Shown one piece after another: positions 17,383-25,972 of a stretch of DNA of 64,000 nucleotides. Below the pieces are notes generated by a model, which saw only the letters and a program-made list of their open reading frames with translations, did no database searches and had not been told where the DNA came from. This stretch comes from Ahniella sp. (GTDB lineage Bacteria; Pseudomonadota; Gammaproteobacteria; Xanthomonadales; Ahniellaceae). Numbering within the stretch: position 1 is the first letter of the stretch; each line of letters begins with the position of its first letter. The position numbers and the translations under genes are program-made. The stretch is taken from NCBI GenBank assembly GCA_016712105.1, contig JADJRU010000049.1, forward strand, positions 62,001 through 126,000, in the 5' to 3' direction.

Positions 17383-18825
17383 TCATGGACTCGGGTTACT
17401 GGTGAAACAACAGCGGAATCCCAGGTCACTGGCACGGTTGAGGTTGTCGGCACCACTGGGCCTCAGCAGACAGGCACCACCGGCCTCGGCACGAAGCCGC
17501 ATGGATCCGCCATATCCCCGGAAATCGATTGACGAGGCACGCACCAGCTCGCGGACATTGCCGGTGAGGTCGTAGATCTGACTCTGTGCCGCAGTGTTGG
17601 CCAAAATCCCACTCCAATCCGCCGCACAATTGGCGAGCAGGGGGTCGCGGGTGACCAGCAAGGTGTCCTGATCTCCGGCGACCGCGGCATTACCGTCATA
17701 ACTTGGACCAAGATTGCAGAACTTCATGGCCGAAAACGGCGTCGTACAATCGCTGCCGCGCGGCGCGTAGCCCCAGTTGCAGAGCGACGATTGCACGCGA
17801 CAGGCTGTTTCGAAATCGGTGGCGGAACACAGGCTTCCACCCATCCGCACACAGACCTGCTCGGCTTCCTGGGCGCTGATTTCGGTCCATGGCAAACGCC
17901 CGGGAACTGAACAGGCTGGCGTCTTGTCGATCGTGCGGCCGACCGGCGCACTGGTGAAGTAACCGTTGCCGAACCCTTGTCCTTGCGCTGTAGCGCCGGG
18001 CCGACTCGCTTCGTACTGGAACATCCACTTCGCGGTATCGACTCGCGTGACCGCCGGCCGCACGAAGTTCGCCGAATTCGCACCCGGACTGTTGAAGGTC
18101 TCGTCGACCGAACCGTCACAATCATTGTCGATGCCATCACAGGCTTCGGTGCAACCACCGGGCAGCGATGCGCAGGAGGCCTGGACGGCATTACACACGG
18201 TGAGGTTCGGTCCGTTGCAAGCATAGGTACCGAGCGTCCGACACGAGCCGTGTCCGGGTGCCGGCAAGCCGTCGTCACTGGCGCAGGTTTTCCCGAAATT
18301 GGGCACATTCTCGTTGATCAGGCCGTTGCAGTTGTTGTCGACGGCGTCGCACACTTCGGATGTTGCCGCACAACTACCGGTGTTGCAGACGTTCGCCTGG
18401 AAGGTGCAGGCCCAGGCCCCGGACTGGCAAGTGACATTCACGCCACTGGTACATTCCGCCGACGTTGCGATCGGCGACACACCGCAGATTTGTACCGGAG
18501 TCGGCGCTAACACATTCTCGTCGACGACGCCGTTGCAATTGTCGTCGATGTTGTTGCACGACTCCTGGGCGCTTCGAAAGGTACAGGCGTAGTCGCAGAT
18601 GCCGTTGTTGTCGAGATCGTAGTACCCGGCTGGACACCCGGACGCAACACAATTGCCGCTGCGGCACTCCCACAGGGTATTGGCGCCGAGACTGGCGCAA
18701 GCGTTGCCGCAGGTGCCGCAGTTGCGCACATCGCTCTGGAGTTCACTCACTTCGCAGACTTCCGCGATCGCGAGTACCGGCCACAGAAGCAGCCATATCA
18801 ACCATCCGGCCCTGAACGTGCGCAT
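17383..18825 (-). CDS. Exported MopE-repeat protein with FGE/SUMF1-like C-terminal domain
   Basis: 480 residues; GGGAGG lies six bases upstream. A signal peptide (1-21) is followed by a cysteine-rich region with three C-D-x-x-D-N-N/D-C-N/D-G repeats. From about residue 270 comes a domain of the formylglycine-generating-enzyme/SUMF1 fold family, recognisable by Y-D-L-T-G-N-V-R-E-L, a GGS/R strand and the terminal RASDLGFRCC. In canonical FGEs this fold oxidises a sulfatase cysteine; in many bacterial relatives it binds ligands or works in other oxidations, so activity is not implied. The stop at 17383 sits 11 bases before the next gene, so the two form an operon of disulfide-rich exported proteins. 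Confidence 0.8.
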   Translation of the reverse strand: MRTFRAGWLIWLLLWPVLAIAEVCEVSELQSDVRNCGTCGNACASLGANTLWECRSGNCVASGCPAGYYDLDNNGICDYACTFRSAQESCNNIDDNCNGVVDENVLAPTPVQICGVSPIATSAECTSGVNVTCQSGAWACTFQANVCNTGSCAATSEVCDAVDNNCNGLINENVPNFGKTCASDDGLPAPGHGSCRTLGTYACNGPNLTVCNAVQASCASLPGGCTEACDGIDNDCDGSVDETFNSPGANSANFVRPAVTRVDTAKWMFQYEASRPGATAQGQGFGNGYFTSAPVGRTIDKTPACSVPGRLPWTEISAQEAEQVCVRMGGSLCSATDFETACRVQSSLCNWGYAPRGSDCTTPFSAMKFCNLGPSYDGNAAVAGDQDTLLVTRDPLLANCAADWSGILANTAAQSQIYDLTGNVRELVRASSIDFRGYGGSMRLRAEAGGACLLRPSGADNLNRASDLGFRCCFTSNPSP

Positions 18826-18903
18826 GTCGCCTCCCGCCTCACCCTGTTCCGATAGTAAACGAATGCGGCAGGAAATTTCGCACGAATCCCGGCGAATACT
18901 CGT

Positions 18904-19479
18904 TCAGAAAAGTTTGGGTGCCATCACTGCCCGAACCGGCGCATAACTCCGCCGATGTGCAGGGCATGGACCATGTTTCGCCAGCGCCGCCAGATGCTCC
19001 GGCGTCGGATAACCCTTGTGACTGGCGAATCCATATTCGGGATACAGCGCATCGAGTTCGACCATCAGCCGATCGCGCTCGACTTTCGCGAGAATCGACG
19101 CCGCACTGATCTCCGCAAACAACGCGTCCCCGCCGACAATGGCATCGGCGCTGCAAGGCAAGTCTTTCGGCAGTTTGTTGCCGTCGATGCGCGCGTGTCC
19201 GGGCTTGATCGACAAACCTTGCAAGGCTTCGCGCATACCGGCCAGTGTGGCCTGGAAGATGTTCAGGCGATCGATCCGTTCGGGTTCGATGACAACCAGA
19301 TGGAAAGCAATCGCGCGTTCGCGGATCAATGGCGCCAGAGCCTCGCGACGCGCAGGCGTGAGTTTTTTCGAGTCATCCAGACCATCGATCGGGCGCTGCG
19401 GGTCCAGAATCACTGCCGCAACCAACAAAGGGCCGGCGAGCGGGCCCCGCCCTGTGTCGTCGACGCCGGCGATGATTAT
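18904..19479 (-). CDS. rnhB: Ribonuclease HII, without a canonical start codon
   Basis: RNase HII removes RNA from RNA:DNA hybrids, including single ribonucleotides left by DNA polymerase. The family core is clear: IDGNKLP, SAASILAKVERD and the C-terminal HKGYPTPEHLAAL. The first motif, normally G-x-D-E-A-G-R-G, reads GVDDTGRGPLAG (codons within 19426-19467), so the second catalytic acid is Asp instead of Glu. Between the upstream in-frame stop and this motif there is no ATG, GTG or TTG. Candidates are ATA 19479 or the two ATC codons after it, overlapping the lpxB stop. The first canonical start, TTG 19428, would delete the motif. The entry uses the 19479 end (191 residues). It is last in the envelope operon. 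Confidence 0.85.
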   Translation of the reverse strand: MIIAGVDDTGRGPLAGPLLVAAVILDPQRPIDGLDDSKKLTPARREALAPLIRERAIAFHLVVIEPERIDRLNIFQATLAGMREALQGLSIKPGHARIDGNKLPKDLPCSADAIVGGDALFAEISAASILAKVERDRLMVELDALYPEYGFASHKGYPTPEHLAALAKHGPCPAHRRSYAPVRAVMAPKLF

Positions 19480-20630
19480 GACCCGCTGCGAGCCAACGCC
19501 AGAACGGCCTTTGCTGCAGCAGAACGATCGGCCAGCAGCGTTCGGTGCAAGGCGGCAAACCGTTCACGAAGCTGTTCGCCGCGGCGCGCATCACGCAGGA
19601 TCGCCAGAACCCCATCGGTGAGTTTTTCCGGTGTGCAGTTCGCCTGCATGAATTCCTCGACGATCGGCTCGCCGGCGAGCACATTCGGCAAGCTGTAGTG
19701 TTTCGTCTTCATCAATCCGAACAACTTGACGATGCCATAGGTCAGCGCGTTGATGCGGTAGGCCACGACCATTGGCGTTCGCGCCAGCATCGCTTCGAGT
19801 GCCGCGGTGCCGGAGGCCAGCAACACACAATCGGCGGCATACAGGGCTTCGTGCGAACGACCTTCGACGACCGTGATTACCGTACGTGCGCCGCGATTGG
19901 CCACCATGCTGCCGAACTGGTCGAAACACCGCCGATTCGCCATCGGCGCGATTACCCGCAGGCCTGGTTGGGCGTTGGCAATCTGCAATGCGGCGCTGAT
20001 GAAGATCTCGCCGAGCCGCGAAATCTCGCTGTGCCTGCTGCCCGGCATCAAGGCCAGCACACGCGCTTTCGGCGGCAGGTCAAGGCGTGCACGCGCTTCC
20101 GGGAGGGGAATCGGCGTGAGCATCTGACTGGCCAGCGGATGGCCGACAAAAGGCGCCTCGACGCCATAACGCGCATAGATCGGCGGCTCGATCGGCAGCA
20201 GACACAACACCCGATCGGCACTCTGCGCAATCCTGGCAGCGCGACTTTCGCGCCAAGCCCAGATCGATGGCGATACGTAGTGGACGGTTCGAATGCCGCG
20301 CACCTTGAGTTTTTTTTCCAGGCCCAGATTGAAGTCCGGTGCATCGATGCCGATGAACACGTCCGGCTTGAAGTCGAGGACCTGCTGCAACACCTGCCGG
20401 CGCAGCTTCAACAGCCGCGGCAGATGTTTGAGCACTTCAACCAGCCCCATCACCGACAACTCGTCGCAACTGTGCCAGGCGGTGCAGCCGGCATCGATCA
20501 TCTTGCCCCCGGCGATCCCGGCGAATTCCGTGCCGGGCGCCAGCGTGCGGATCCGTTCGATCAGTTCAGCGCCAAGCAGATCGCCCGATGCTTCGCCGCA
20601 GACGATCGCGACGCGCATGGCCGTGCTCAC
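19476..20630 (-). CDS. lpxB: Lipid-A-disaccharide synthase
   Basis: 384 residues. It condenses UDP-2,3-diacylglucosamine with lipid X (2,3-diacylglucosamine-1-phosphate) to the lipid A disaccharide at the inner membrane face. The N-terminal GEASGDLLGAELI, the IGIDAPDFN segment and YVSPSIWAWR identify it. The start is GTG 20630, overlapping the lpxA stop by four bases (GTGA). It follows lpxA directly, as in most proteobacteria, so the two pathway steps are made together. Confidence 0.97.
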   Translation of the reverse strand: MSTAMRVAIVCGEASGDLLGAELIERIRTLAPGTEFAGIAGGKMIDAGCTAWHSCDELSVMGLVEVLKHLPRLLKLRRQVLQQVLDFKPDVFIGIDAPDFNLGLEKKLKVRGIRTVHYVSPSIWAWRESRAARIAQSADRVLCLLPIEPPIYARYGVEAPFVGHPLASQMLTPIPLPEARARLDLPPKARVLALMPGSRHSEISRLGEIFISAALQIANAQPGLRVIAPMANRRCFDQFGSMVANRGARTVITVVEGRSHEALYAADCVLLASGTAALEAMLARTPMVVAYRINALTYGIVKLFGLMKTKHYSLPNVLAGEPIVEEFMQANCTPEKLTDGVLAILRDARRGEQLRERFAALHRTLLADRSAAAKAVLALARSGS

Positions 20631-21397
20631 CGCAGCAGCGAACGTTCGCTGCGGTCGATGAAGTCGACAAGCAGGCGCAGTTCTTCGGCGTCGTCGCTTT
20701 GCGCAGCGATCTGGGCCCGGGCTTCGGCGAGGGGCAAGCCCGACATATAAAGGGTCTTGAACGCGCGTTTGATCGACATGATCTTGTCACTGGCAAAACC
20801 GCGCCGGCGCAAGCCTTCGCTGTTGATGCCCTTGGGCTCGGCAAAACTGCCGGCGACGGTCACGAATGGCGGCACGTCCCGATTGATCACCGACCCCATC
20901 GACGTGAATGCGTGGGCGCCGATCTGACAGAACTGGTGGATCAGAGAGAAACCACCGAGGATGGCCCAATCATCGACCCGAACGTGCCCGGCAAGGGATG
21001 CGCAGTTCGCAAAGATCGTGTTGTTGCCGACGATGCAGTCGTGCGCAATGTGGACGTAGGCCATGATCCAGTTGTTGTCACCGATTCGCGTGACGCCGCC
21101 GCCTTCGACGGTGCCCCGGTTGATCGTGACGAATTCGCGGATCGTATTGCCGTTGCCGATCTCGAGCGTGACGGTTTCGCCGTGGAATTTTTTGTCCTGC
21201 GGGTCGGCGCCCAAAGACACGAACTGGAATACGCGATTGTTGGTGCCGAGGCGCGTCGGCCCCTCGATCACCACATGCGGACCGATCACGCAGCCGTCGC
21301 CGATTTCGACGCCGGCGCCGATCACCGAATAAGGGCCGATACTGACGTTGGCGCCAATCTTCGCGTCGGCATCGATGATCGCGGTCGCATGGATCAT
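20627..21397 (-). CDS. lpxA: UDP-N-acetylglucosamine acyltransferase
   Basis: 256 residues from ATG 21397, whose ATGA overlaps the fabZ stop; an upstream in-frame extension to 21469 lies inside fabZ and is not needed. The first lipid A enzyme: it transfers 3-hydroxyacyl from ACP to the 3-OH of UDP-GlcNAc. The left-handed beta-helix hexapeptides (IDADAKIGANVSIGP and so on) fill residues 1-180, with the catalytic-His segment AYVHIAHDC near 120. The C-terminal helical domain is complete. Length is close to that of E. coli LpxA. Confidence 0.97.
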   Translation of the reverse strand: MIHATAIIDADAKIGANVSIGPYSVIGAGVEIGDGCVIGPHVVIEGPTRLGTNNRVFQFVSLGADPQDKKFHGETVTLEIGNGNTIREFVTINRGTVEGGGVTRIGDNNWIMAYVHIAHDCIVGNNTIFANCASLAGHVRVDDWAILGGFSLIHQFCQIGAHAFTSMGSVINRDVPPFVTVAGSFAEPKGINSEGLRRRGFASDKIMSIKRAFKTLYMSGLPLAEARAQIAAQSDDAEELRLLVDFIDRSERSLLR

Positions 21398-21864
21398 GGC
21401 TTGACCTCGGGTGCGGCACACAGGATCTCGGCGCTCGCCACCTCGTGCCCATCGACACTGGCGCGACATTCGTACAGGCCCATGTTGCGGATCGTGCGCT
21501 TCTGCGTCACGTCCATCACCAGTTGGTCGCCAGGCACCACGGTACGGACAAATCGTGCCTTGTCGACGCGGACGAGATAATAGATCTGGTTCTTCTTGGT
21601 TTCGGCGCCCTGACTCAACTGGGTGAGACTGCCCGAGGCCTGTGCCATCGCTTCGATGACGAGGACACCCGGCATCACCGGATGATCGGGGAAATGCCCG
21701 GTGAAGAACGGTTCATTGAACGTGACGTTCTTGATCGCACGAACCCGCTTGCCCGGTTCGAACTCGATGACCCGATCGACCAGCAGGAACGGATATCGGT
21801 GCGGCAGCATCTTGGCGATCTGCTGCACATCCACTGGCAATTTCACTTGAACGACTTCAGTCAT
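21394..21864 (-). CDS. fabZ: 3-hydroxyacyl-ACP dehydratase FabZ
   Basis: 156 residues from ATG 21864, which overlaps the lpxD stop by eight bases (ATGACTGA). Upstream codons to 21906 are open but have no support. A hotdog-fold dehydratase in fatty acid synthesis; the active site HRYPFLLVDR and GHFPDHPVMPGVL are intact. It competes with LpxA for 3-hydroxyacyl-ACP, and its position between lpxD and lpxA is the standard arrangement that balances phospholipid and lipid A synthesis. Confidence 0.97.
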   Translation of the reverse strand: MTEVVQVKLPVDVQQIAKMLPHRYPFLLVDRVIEFEPGKRVRAIKNVTFNEPFFTGHFPDHPVMPGVLVIEAMAQASGSLTQLSQGAETKKNQIYYLVRVDKARFVRTVVPGDQLVMDVTQKRTIRNMGLYECRASVDGHEVASAEILCAAPEVKP

Positions 21865-22879
21865 GGTCCTTCCCCGGGTAACTGCGAATGCGTCGAGCCA
21901 GAACATCCAGCTCCTTGAAACGGACAGCGTTCTTGCGCCAGTCCTTGCGTAATTGTAGCGGCGTGCCGGAAGCGTACTCGCCGGGCTCGCGGATGCTGTG
22001 CGTGACCAGGCTCATCGCCGAGATGGTCACCTTGTCGCAGATCTCGATGTGGCCGACGACGCCAGCGCCACCGGCAATCAGGCACCAGCGGCCAATCTTC
22101 GCGCTGCCGGCAATGGCGGCACAGCCGGCAATCGCGGTATGGGCACCGATCACGACGTTGTGGCCGATCTGGATCTGGTTGTCGAGGCGCACGTCTTCTT
22201 CGAGCACGGTGTCTTCGATGGCACCGCGATCGATGGTGGTGTTGGCGCCGATCTCGCAGTCGTCGCCGATGCGCACACCACCCAGTTGCGGCACTTTCAG
22301 CCAGGCGCCCTGATCGACAGCGAGCCCGAAGCCATCGGCACCCAGCACTGCACCCGGGTGAATGAGCACTCGCTTTCCAAGCCGCACGCGCGTGACCAGC
22401 GTCACACGGGCAACCAAGCGACTGTCGGCACCCACCACGCAGTCTTCGCCCAGGACACAACCCGGTCCAATCTCGGCTCCGGCGGCGATGTCGCAACCAG
22501 GGCCGATCACCACCAGCGGTCCAATCGACGCCGTCGCATCCACTCGCGCGGTGGCGTCCACCACGGCACTGGGGTGGATTCCAGGCGCCGCGGCACGCCG
22601 CCCATCAAACAGCGCCGCGATACGCGCATAGGCCGCATACGGATTCCGGCTGACGAGACAACGCGGACCGAGCACTTCGGCATCGGCTTCACTGCAGACA
22701 ATCACCGATGCCCGTGATGCTACGGCAGCTTGTCGGTATTGCGGATTCGCGAGAAACGACAGTTCACCCGTCCCGGCCAGTGCCAGCGTGTTGACCGCAG
22801 AGATCGTGAGGTCATCAGGCGCGTCTCCGGACAATCCGAATCGAAGCTTCAGATCACCGACCCTGTAGTCGCCGCTCAT
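21857..22879 (-). CDS. lpxD: UDP-3-O-acylglucosamine N-acyltransferase
   Basis: 340 residues, family length 341 in E. coli. Third step of lipid A synthesis: it adds 3-hydroxyacyl to the 2-amino group. It has an N-terminal uridine-binding domain (SFLANPQYR), a left-handed beta-helix with the NQIQIGHNVVIG segment carrying the catalytic His, and a C-terminal helix. The start ATG 22879 overlaps the skp stop by four bases (ATGA). Confidence 0.97.
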   Translation of the reverse strand: MSGDYRVGDLKLRFGLSGDAPDDLTISAVNTLALAGTGELSFLANPQYRQAAVASRASVIVCSEADAEVLGPRCLVSRNPYAAYARIAALFDGRRAAAPGIHPSAVVDATARVDATASIGPLVVIGPGCDIAAGAEIGPGCVLGEDCVVGADSRLVARVTLVTRVRLGKRVLIHPGAVLGADGFGLAVDQGAWLKVPQLGGVRIGDDCEIGANTTIDRGAIEDTVLEEDVRLDNQIQIGHNVVIGAHTAIAGCAAIAGSAKIGRWCLIAGGAGVVGHIEICDKVTISAMSLVTHSIREPGEYASGTPLQLRKDWRKNAVRFKELDVLARRIRSYPGKDHD

Positions 22880-23409
22880 GGTGCCGGCTTCTGATCCGAC
22901 TTCGCGCGCAGGCGTTCCAGCACCGCTTCGGTGATGTCGATGCGTGGATTGGCATAGGGGATCGGTGAACGCAGGATCACGTCATACCCCTGTTCGCGCG
23001 CGTACGCGATGATGGCGTCATTGATGGCCGGCCAGTGTCGTGCAATTTCTTCGTCAGCCCGGGCCTTCAGTTCATCCGAAGATTTCTTCCGCGTGCGCTG
23101 GATCGATCGATCGAGCGCACCAACTTCCCGACGCAGGGCGTCGGCGGCAGCTTTCGGCAGAATCGCGGCTTCGCGGGCCTCGCGTTCCTTCAGCGCCGCG
23201 AGCCTTGCCTCTTCCTGCTTGAGCTGTTGATCACGTGCCCGGAACTCCGACTCAAGCTGCTTGCGTGCGGCAACGACCTGAGGTGCGTTGTCGAGCAGGC
23301 GTTGCATGTCCAGATAACCGACCTTGCCCGTTTGCGCCTGCGCCGAGACAGCGAGCCCCATGCCGAGCAAGCCCGACAGAAGCCAGATGAACGTACGGCG
23401 AAGGCGCAT
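22876..23409 (-). CDS. skp: Periplasmic chaperone Skp/OmpH
   Basis: 177 residues with a signal peptide ending in SAQAQ, then KVGYLDMQRLL and a long charged coiled-coil stretch (residues 45-125) of the Skp prongs, ending in a short beta segment. It holds unfolded outer-membrane proteins in the periplasm before delivery to BamA. It follows bamA by 18 bases and is translationally coupled to lpxD. Confidence 0.93.
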   Translation of the reverse strand: MRLRRTFIWLLSGLLGMGLAVSAQAQTGKVGYLDMQRLLDNAPQVVAARKQLESEFRARDQQLKQEEARLAALKEREAREAAILPKAAADALRREVGALDRSIQRTRKKSSDELKARADEEIARHWPAINDAIIAYAREQGYDVILRSPIPYANPRIDITEAVLERLRAKSDQKPAP

Positions 23410-23427
23410 CGGATTCCGGCAAATGGA

Positions 23428-25671
23428 TCAGAACTGCGAACCGAAGGAGAACTGGATCGATTCGGTGCGATCCGTATCTTCCTTCTGCAGCGGCACGGCA
23501 AAGTTGATGATGATCGGACCCACCGGGGCCTGCCATTTGAATGACAGACCTGCCGATGCGCGCAGATCGCCACGTCCGAATTCACGCACTTCCGACCAGA
23601 CATTGCCGACGTCGACGAACGCCGAGAACTGGGCGGTGTCGCTGTCGGATTTGCTGAACGGCGTCGGGAAGATCAGTTCGGTCGTGTTGGCGAACTTGAA
23701 CGAGCCACCCAGCGGCTGCAGGAAGTCCGGGTTCGACGGCGAGGCTTCGGTCGGGCCGAGGGTGTTGTCCTCGAAGCCGCGGACCGAGCGCGTTCCACCA
23801 GCATAGAAGCGCTCGTAGAACGGCAGACCGCCGGTATCCCCGTAGCCGTCGCCATAACCGACTTCGGTGCGGTTGAGCAGGGAGAACCGCTCGCCCATCG
23901 GGAAATACCGCGCGTACTCGTAGTTGATCTTGTAGTACTCGAGGTCGGAACCCGGCAGCGAGGCTTCACCGAAGACACGCTGGAACGTTCCGCGTGTCGG
24001 CGCGAAGAACTTGTTGCGCGAGTCGCTGGCCCAACCGGCGGTGAGCTTCCAGGTGTTCACGGTCCACTGGCGGAACGGACCCGCCGGGACGTTCGGCAAA
24101 CCGGTCACCGGATCGATGTTCGGAACCGGGAAACGATCGCGATCACCCAGTTCGGTCACCAGATAGTCGATCAGCGAATCCGGCGTGCCACCGTCAGTGG
24201 TGGTCAGCTTGTTGCGATCAATGCCCAGGGACAAGGACACCGAGTTCGTTTCCGACAGCGGAATGCCCATGACGATGTCACCGGCAGCGGTATCGGTGGT
24301 GAACTGCGCCTGGTTCGCGTCACCGTTGTCCAGTTCGCGGTAACTCACCTGATAACCGAGGCTGACGCCTTCGTCGGTGAAGTACGGATCGAGGAAGCTG
24401 AAGTCGAGTCGTTTCACGAACGAGTTGTTCTGAACCGTCACGCCCACGGTGTTGCCGGTGCCGAGGAAGTTGCGCTGTTGCAGCGACACCGAGGTGATCA
24501 GTCCCTGCAGCTCGGAATAACCGAGGCCGAACTGGAAGCTGCCGGCGCTTTGTTCCTCGACCGAGACAACCACGTCGATCTGGTCGTTGGCACCCGGAAC
24601 CTTCGGCGTTTCAATGGTGACGTTCTTGAAGAAGCCCAGTCGCTGCATGCGGATCTTCGAACGATCGATGGCCGCCTGCGAGAACCATGTGCCTTCAAGC
24701 TGGCGCATTTCACGGCGCAGCACTTCATCCTGCGTCCGCTCGTTGCCGATGAAAGTCACCCGACGCACATAAACACGCTGTCCCGGCTGGACCATCAGGG
24801 TGATACCGATCTCGCGTTTTTCGGCATTCAGCTCCGGGATCGGCGAGACTTCGGCGAACGCATAACCGATGTTGGAAAGCACCTTGCTGATGCGGTCGGC
24901 GCCGGCTTCGATCTTGGCGCGGGAATACGTTTCACCCGGCTCGGCTGGAACCAGCGAACGTAATGCTTCCTCATCGAGCACCAGGTCGCCGGTGATCTTG
25001 AGATCGGTCAACTTGTAGACATCGCCTTCGCGAACGTTCGCAGTGACGAAGATTTCGCGCTTGTCCTGGCTGACCGCGACCTGCGTGGATTCGACGTTGA
25101 AGTCGACGTACCCGCGGTCCTGATAGATGTTGAAGTGCCGGATCTTCGAGGCCTTGCCCTCGGTCACGTCGATGGTGATGTCGACGCGATTGCGGTCGAT
25201 TTCCTCAACACGCGGCTTGATCGACACGTTGTATTTGCCGCGATTGTTGTACTGCCGCGTCAGTTCCTGCGTGATGCGATCGAGTTGCAGGCGATCGAAG
25301 GTTTCACCTTCGGCCAGGCCGATCTCCTTCAGGCCTTTCATGAGGTCTTCGGTCTTGATGTCCTTGTTGCCGGTCAGGGTCAACTTGGAAATCGCCGGAC
25401 GCTCGACGAAATTGATCACCAGGATTTCGCCCTGGCGTTTCAACTGGATGTCGTTGAAAAAGCCAGTCCTGAACAGGGCACGAATCGCATCGCCGGCACG
25501 AACACGGTCGAGGCGGTCGCCCTTTTCGATCGGCAAGCTGGCGAACACGGTTCCGGCCGGGACACGAGTCAGGCCTTCCAGCCGGATATCGCTGACCACG
25601 AACGGATCAAAGGCCATGGCATTGTTGGCCATAAGCCCGACCAACAGGATGAGGGCGCAGGTTCGCTTCAT
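23428..25671 (-). CDS. bamA: Outer membrane protein assembly factor BamA
   Basis: 747 residues from ATG 25671, chosen because GGAGTGACG stands directly upstream and the product then starts with a signal peptide ending in NAMA; the frame is open to 25857. Five POTRA domains fill about residues 22-420, followed by the 16-strand barrel. The conserved barrel-lid motif appears as VRGFEDN. The last residue is Phe (FGSQF), the usual outer membrane signature. The Omp85 core of the BAM complex inserts beta-barrels, including itself and LptD. Confidence 0.97.
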   Translation of the reverse strand: MKRTCALILLVGLMANNAMAFDPFVVSDIRLEGLTRVPAGTVFASLPIEKGDRLDRVRAGDAIRALFRTGFFNDIQLKRQGEILVINFVERPAISKLTLTGNKDIKTEDLMKGLKEIGLAEGETFDRLQLDRITQELTRQYNNRGKYNVSIKPRVEEIDRNRVDITIDVTEGKASKIRHFNIYQDRGYVDFNVESTQVAVSQDKREIFVTANVREGDVYKLTDLKITGDLVLDEEALRSLVPAEPGETYSRAKIEAGADRISKVLSNIGYAFAEVSPIPELNAEKREIGITLMVQPGQRVYVRRVTFIGNERTQDEVLRREMRQLEGTWFSQAAIDRSKIRMQRLGFFKNVTIETPKVPGANDQIDVVVSVEEQSAGSFQFGLGYSELQGLITSVSLQQRNFLGTGNTVGVTVQNNSFVKRLDFSFLDPYFTDEGVSLGYQVSYRELDNGDANQAQFTTDTAAGDIVMGIPLSETNSVSLSLGIDRNKLTTTDGGTPDSLIDYLVTELGDRDRFPVPNIDPVTGLPNVPAGPFRQWTVNTWKLTAGWASDSRNKFFAPTRGTFQRVFGEASLPGSDLEYYKINYEYARYFPMGERFSLLNRTEVGYGDGYGDTGGLPFYERFYAGGTRSVRGFEDNTLGPTEASPSNPDFLQPLGGSFKFANTTELIFPTPFSKSDSDTAQFSAFVDVGNVWSEVREFGRGDLRASAGLSFKWQAPVGPIIINFAVPLQKEDTDRTESIQFSFGSQF

Positions 25672-25972
25672 CGTCACTCCAAAAAAATGCAAATTCGGGA
25701 AGACCGGCGCTCCTGCCGGTGCTTCAATGTTGCCCATGACACAGGGCGGGCTTGGCCCGTCCGGTGCCGCCAGCCCTTTGGAGCCTGTCCGATGGATCGG
25801 CAGACTTTTGGGCGGCGTGAGCATAGCCTCTTGTTTGTTAAGGAGACTCTGAATCATTCAGAGTCTCCTGCGGTGCACGGATGCGCCGCCGCGATCCACG
25901 ACGTCAGTCGTTGATCTGCGTGATTACCGAGCGCTCCGGAACCCGGAACGTCCCTTTTGTTACTGCCGCCGG
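25672..25972 (-). other. rseP-bamA intergenic region with a long inverted repeat
   Basis: A 301-base gap inside the operon. It holds the 14-bp inverted repeat at 25841-25869, a weak 6-bp ACCGGC/GCCGGT hairpin near the bamA end, and the bamA ribosome binding site. No gene is supported. A bamA promoter is likely here, since the gap is much longer than the others in the operon, but I see no clear -35/-10 pair. Confidence 0.5.
25841..25869. repeat. Perfect 14-bp inverted repeat
   Basis: AGGAGACTCTGAAT and its exact complement are separated by a single C. In RNA this gives a 12-bp stem with a 5-base loop. On the minus strand it is followed by TTAACAAAC, so it is not a classical terminator. It lies between rseP and bamA and could be an attenuator, a processing site or a dimeric protein site. 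Confidence 0.75.
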
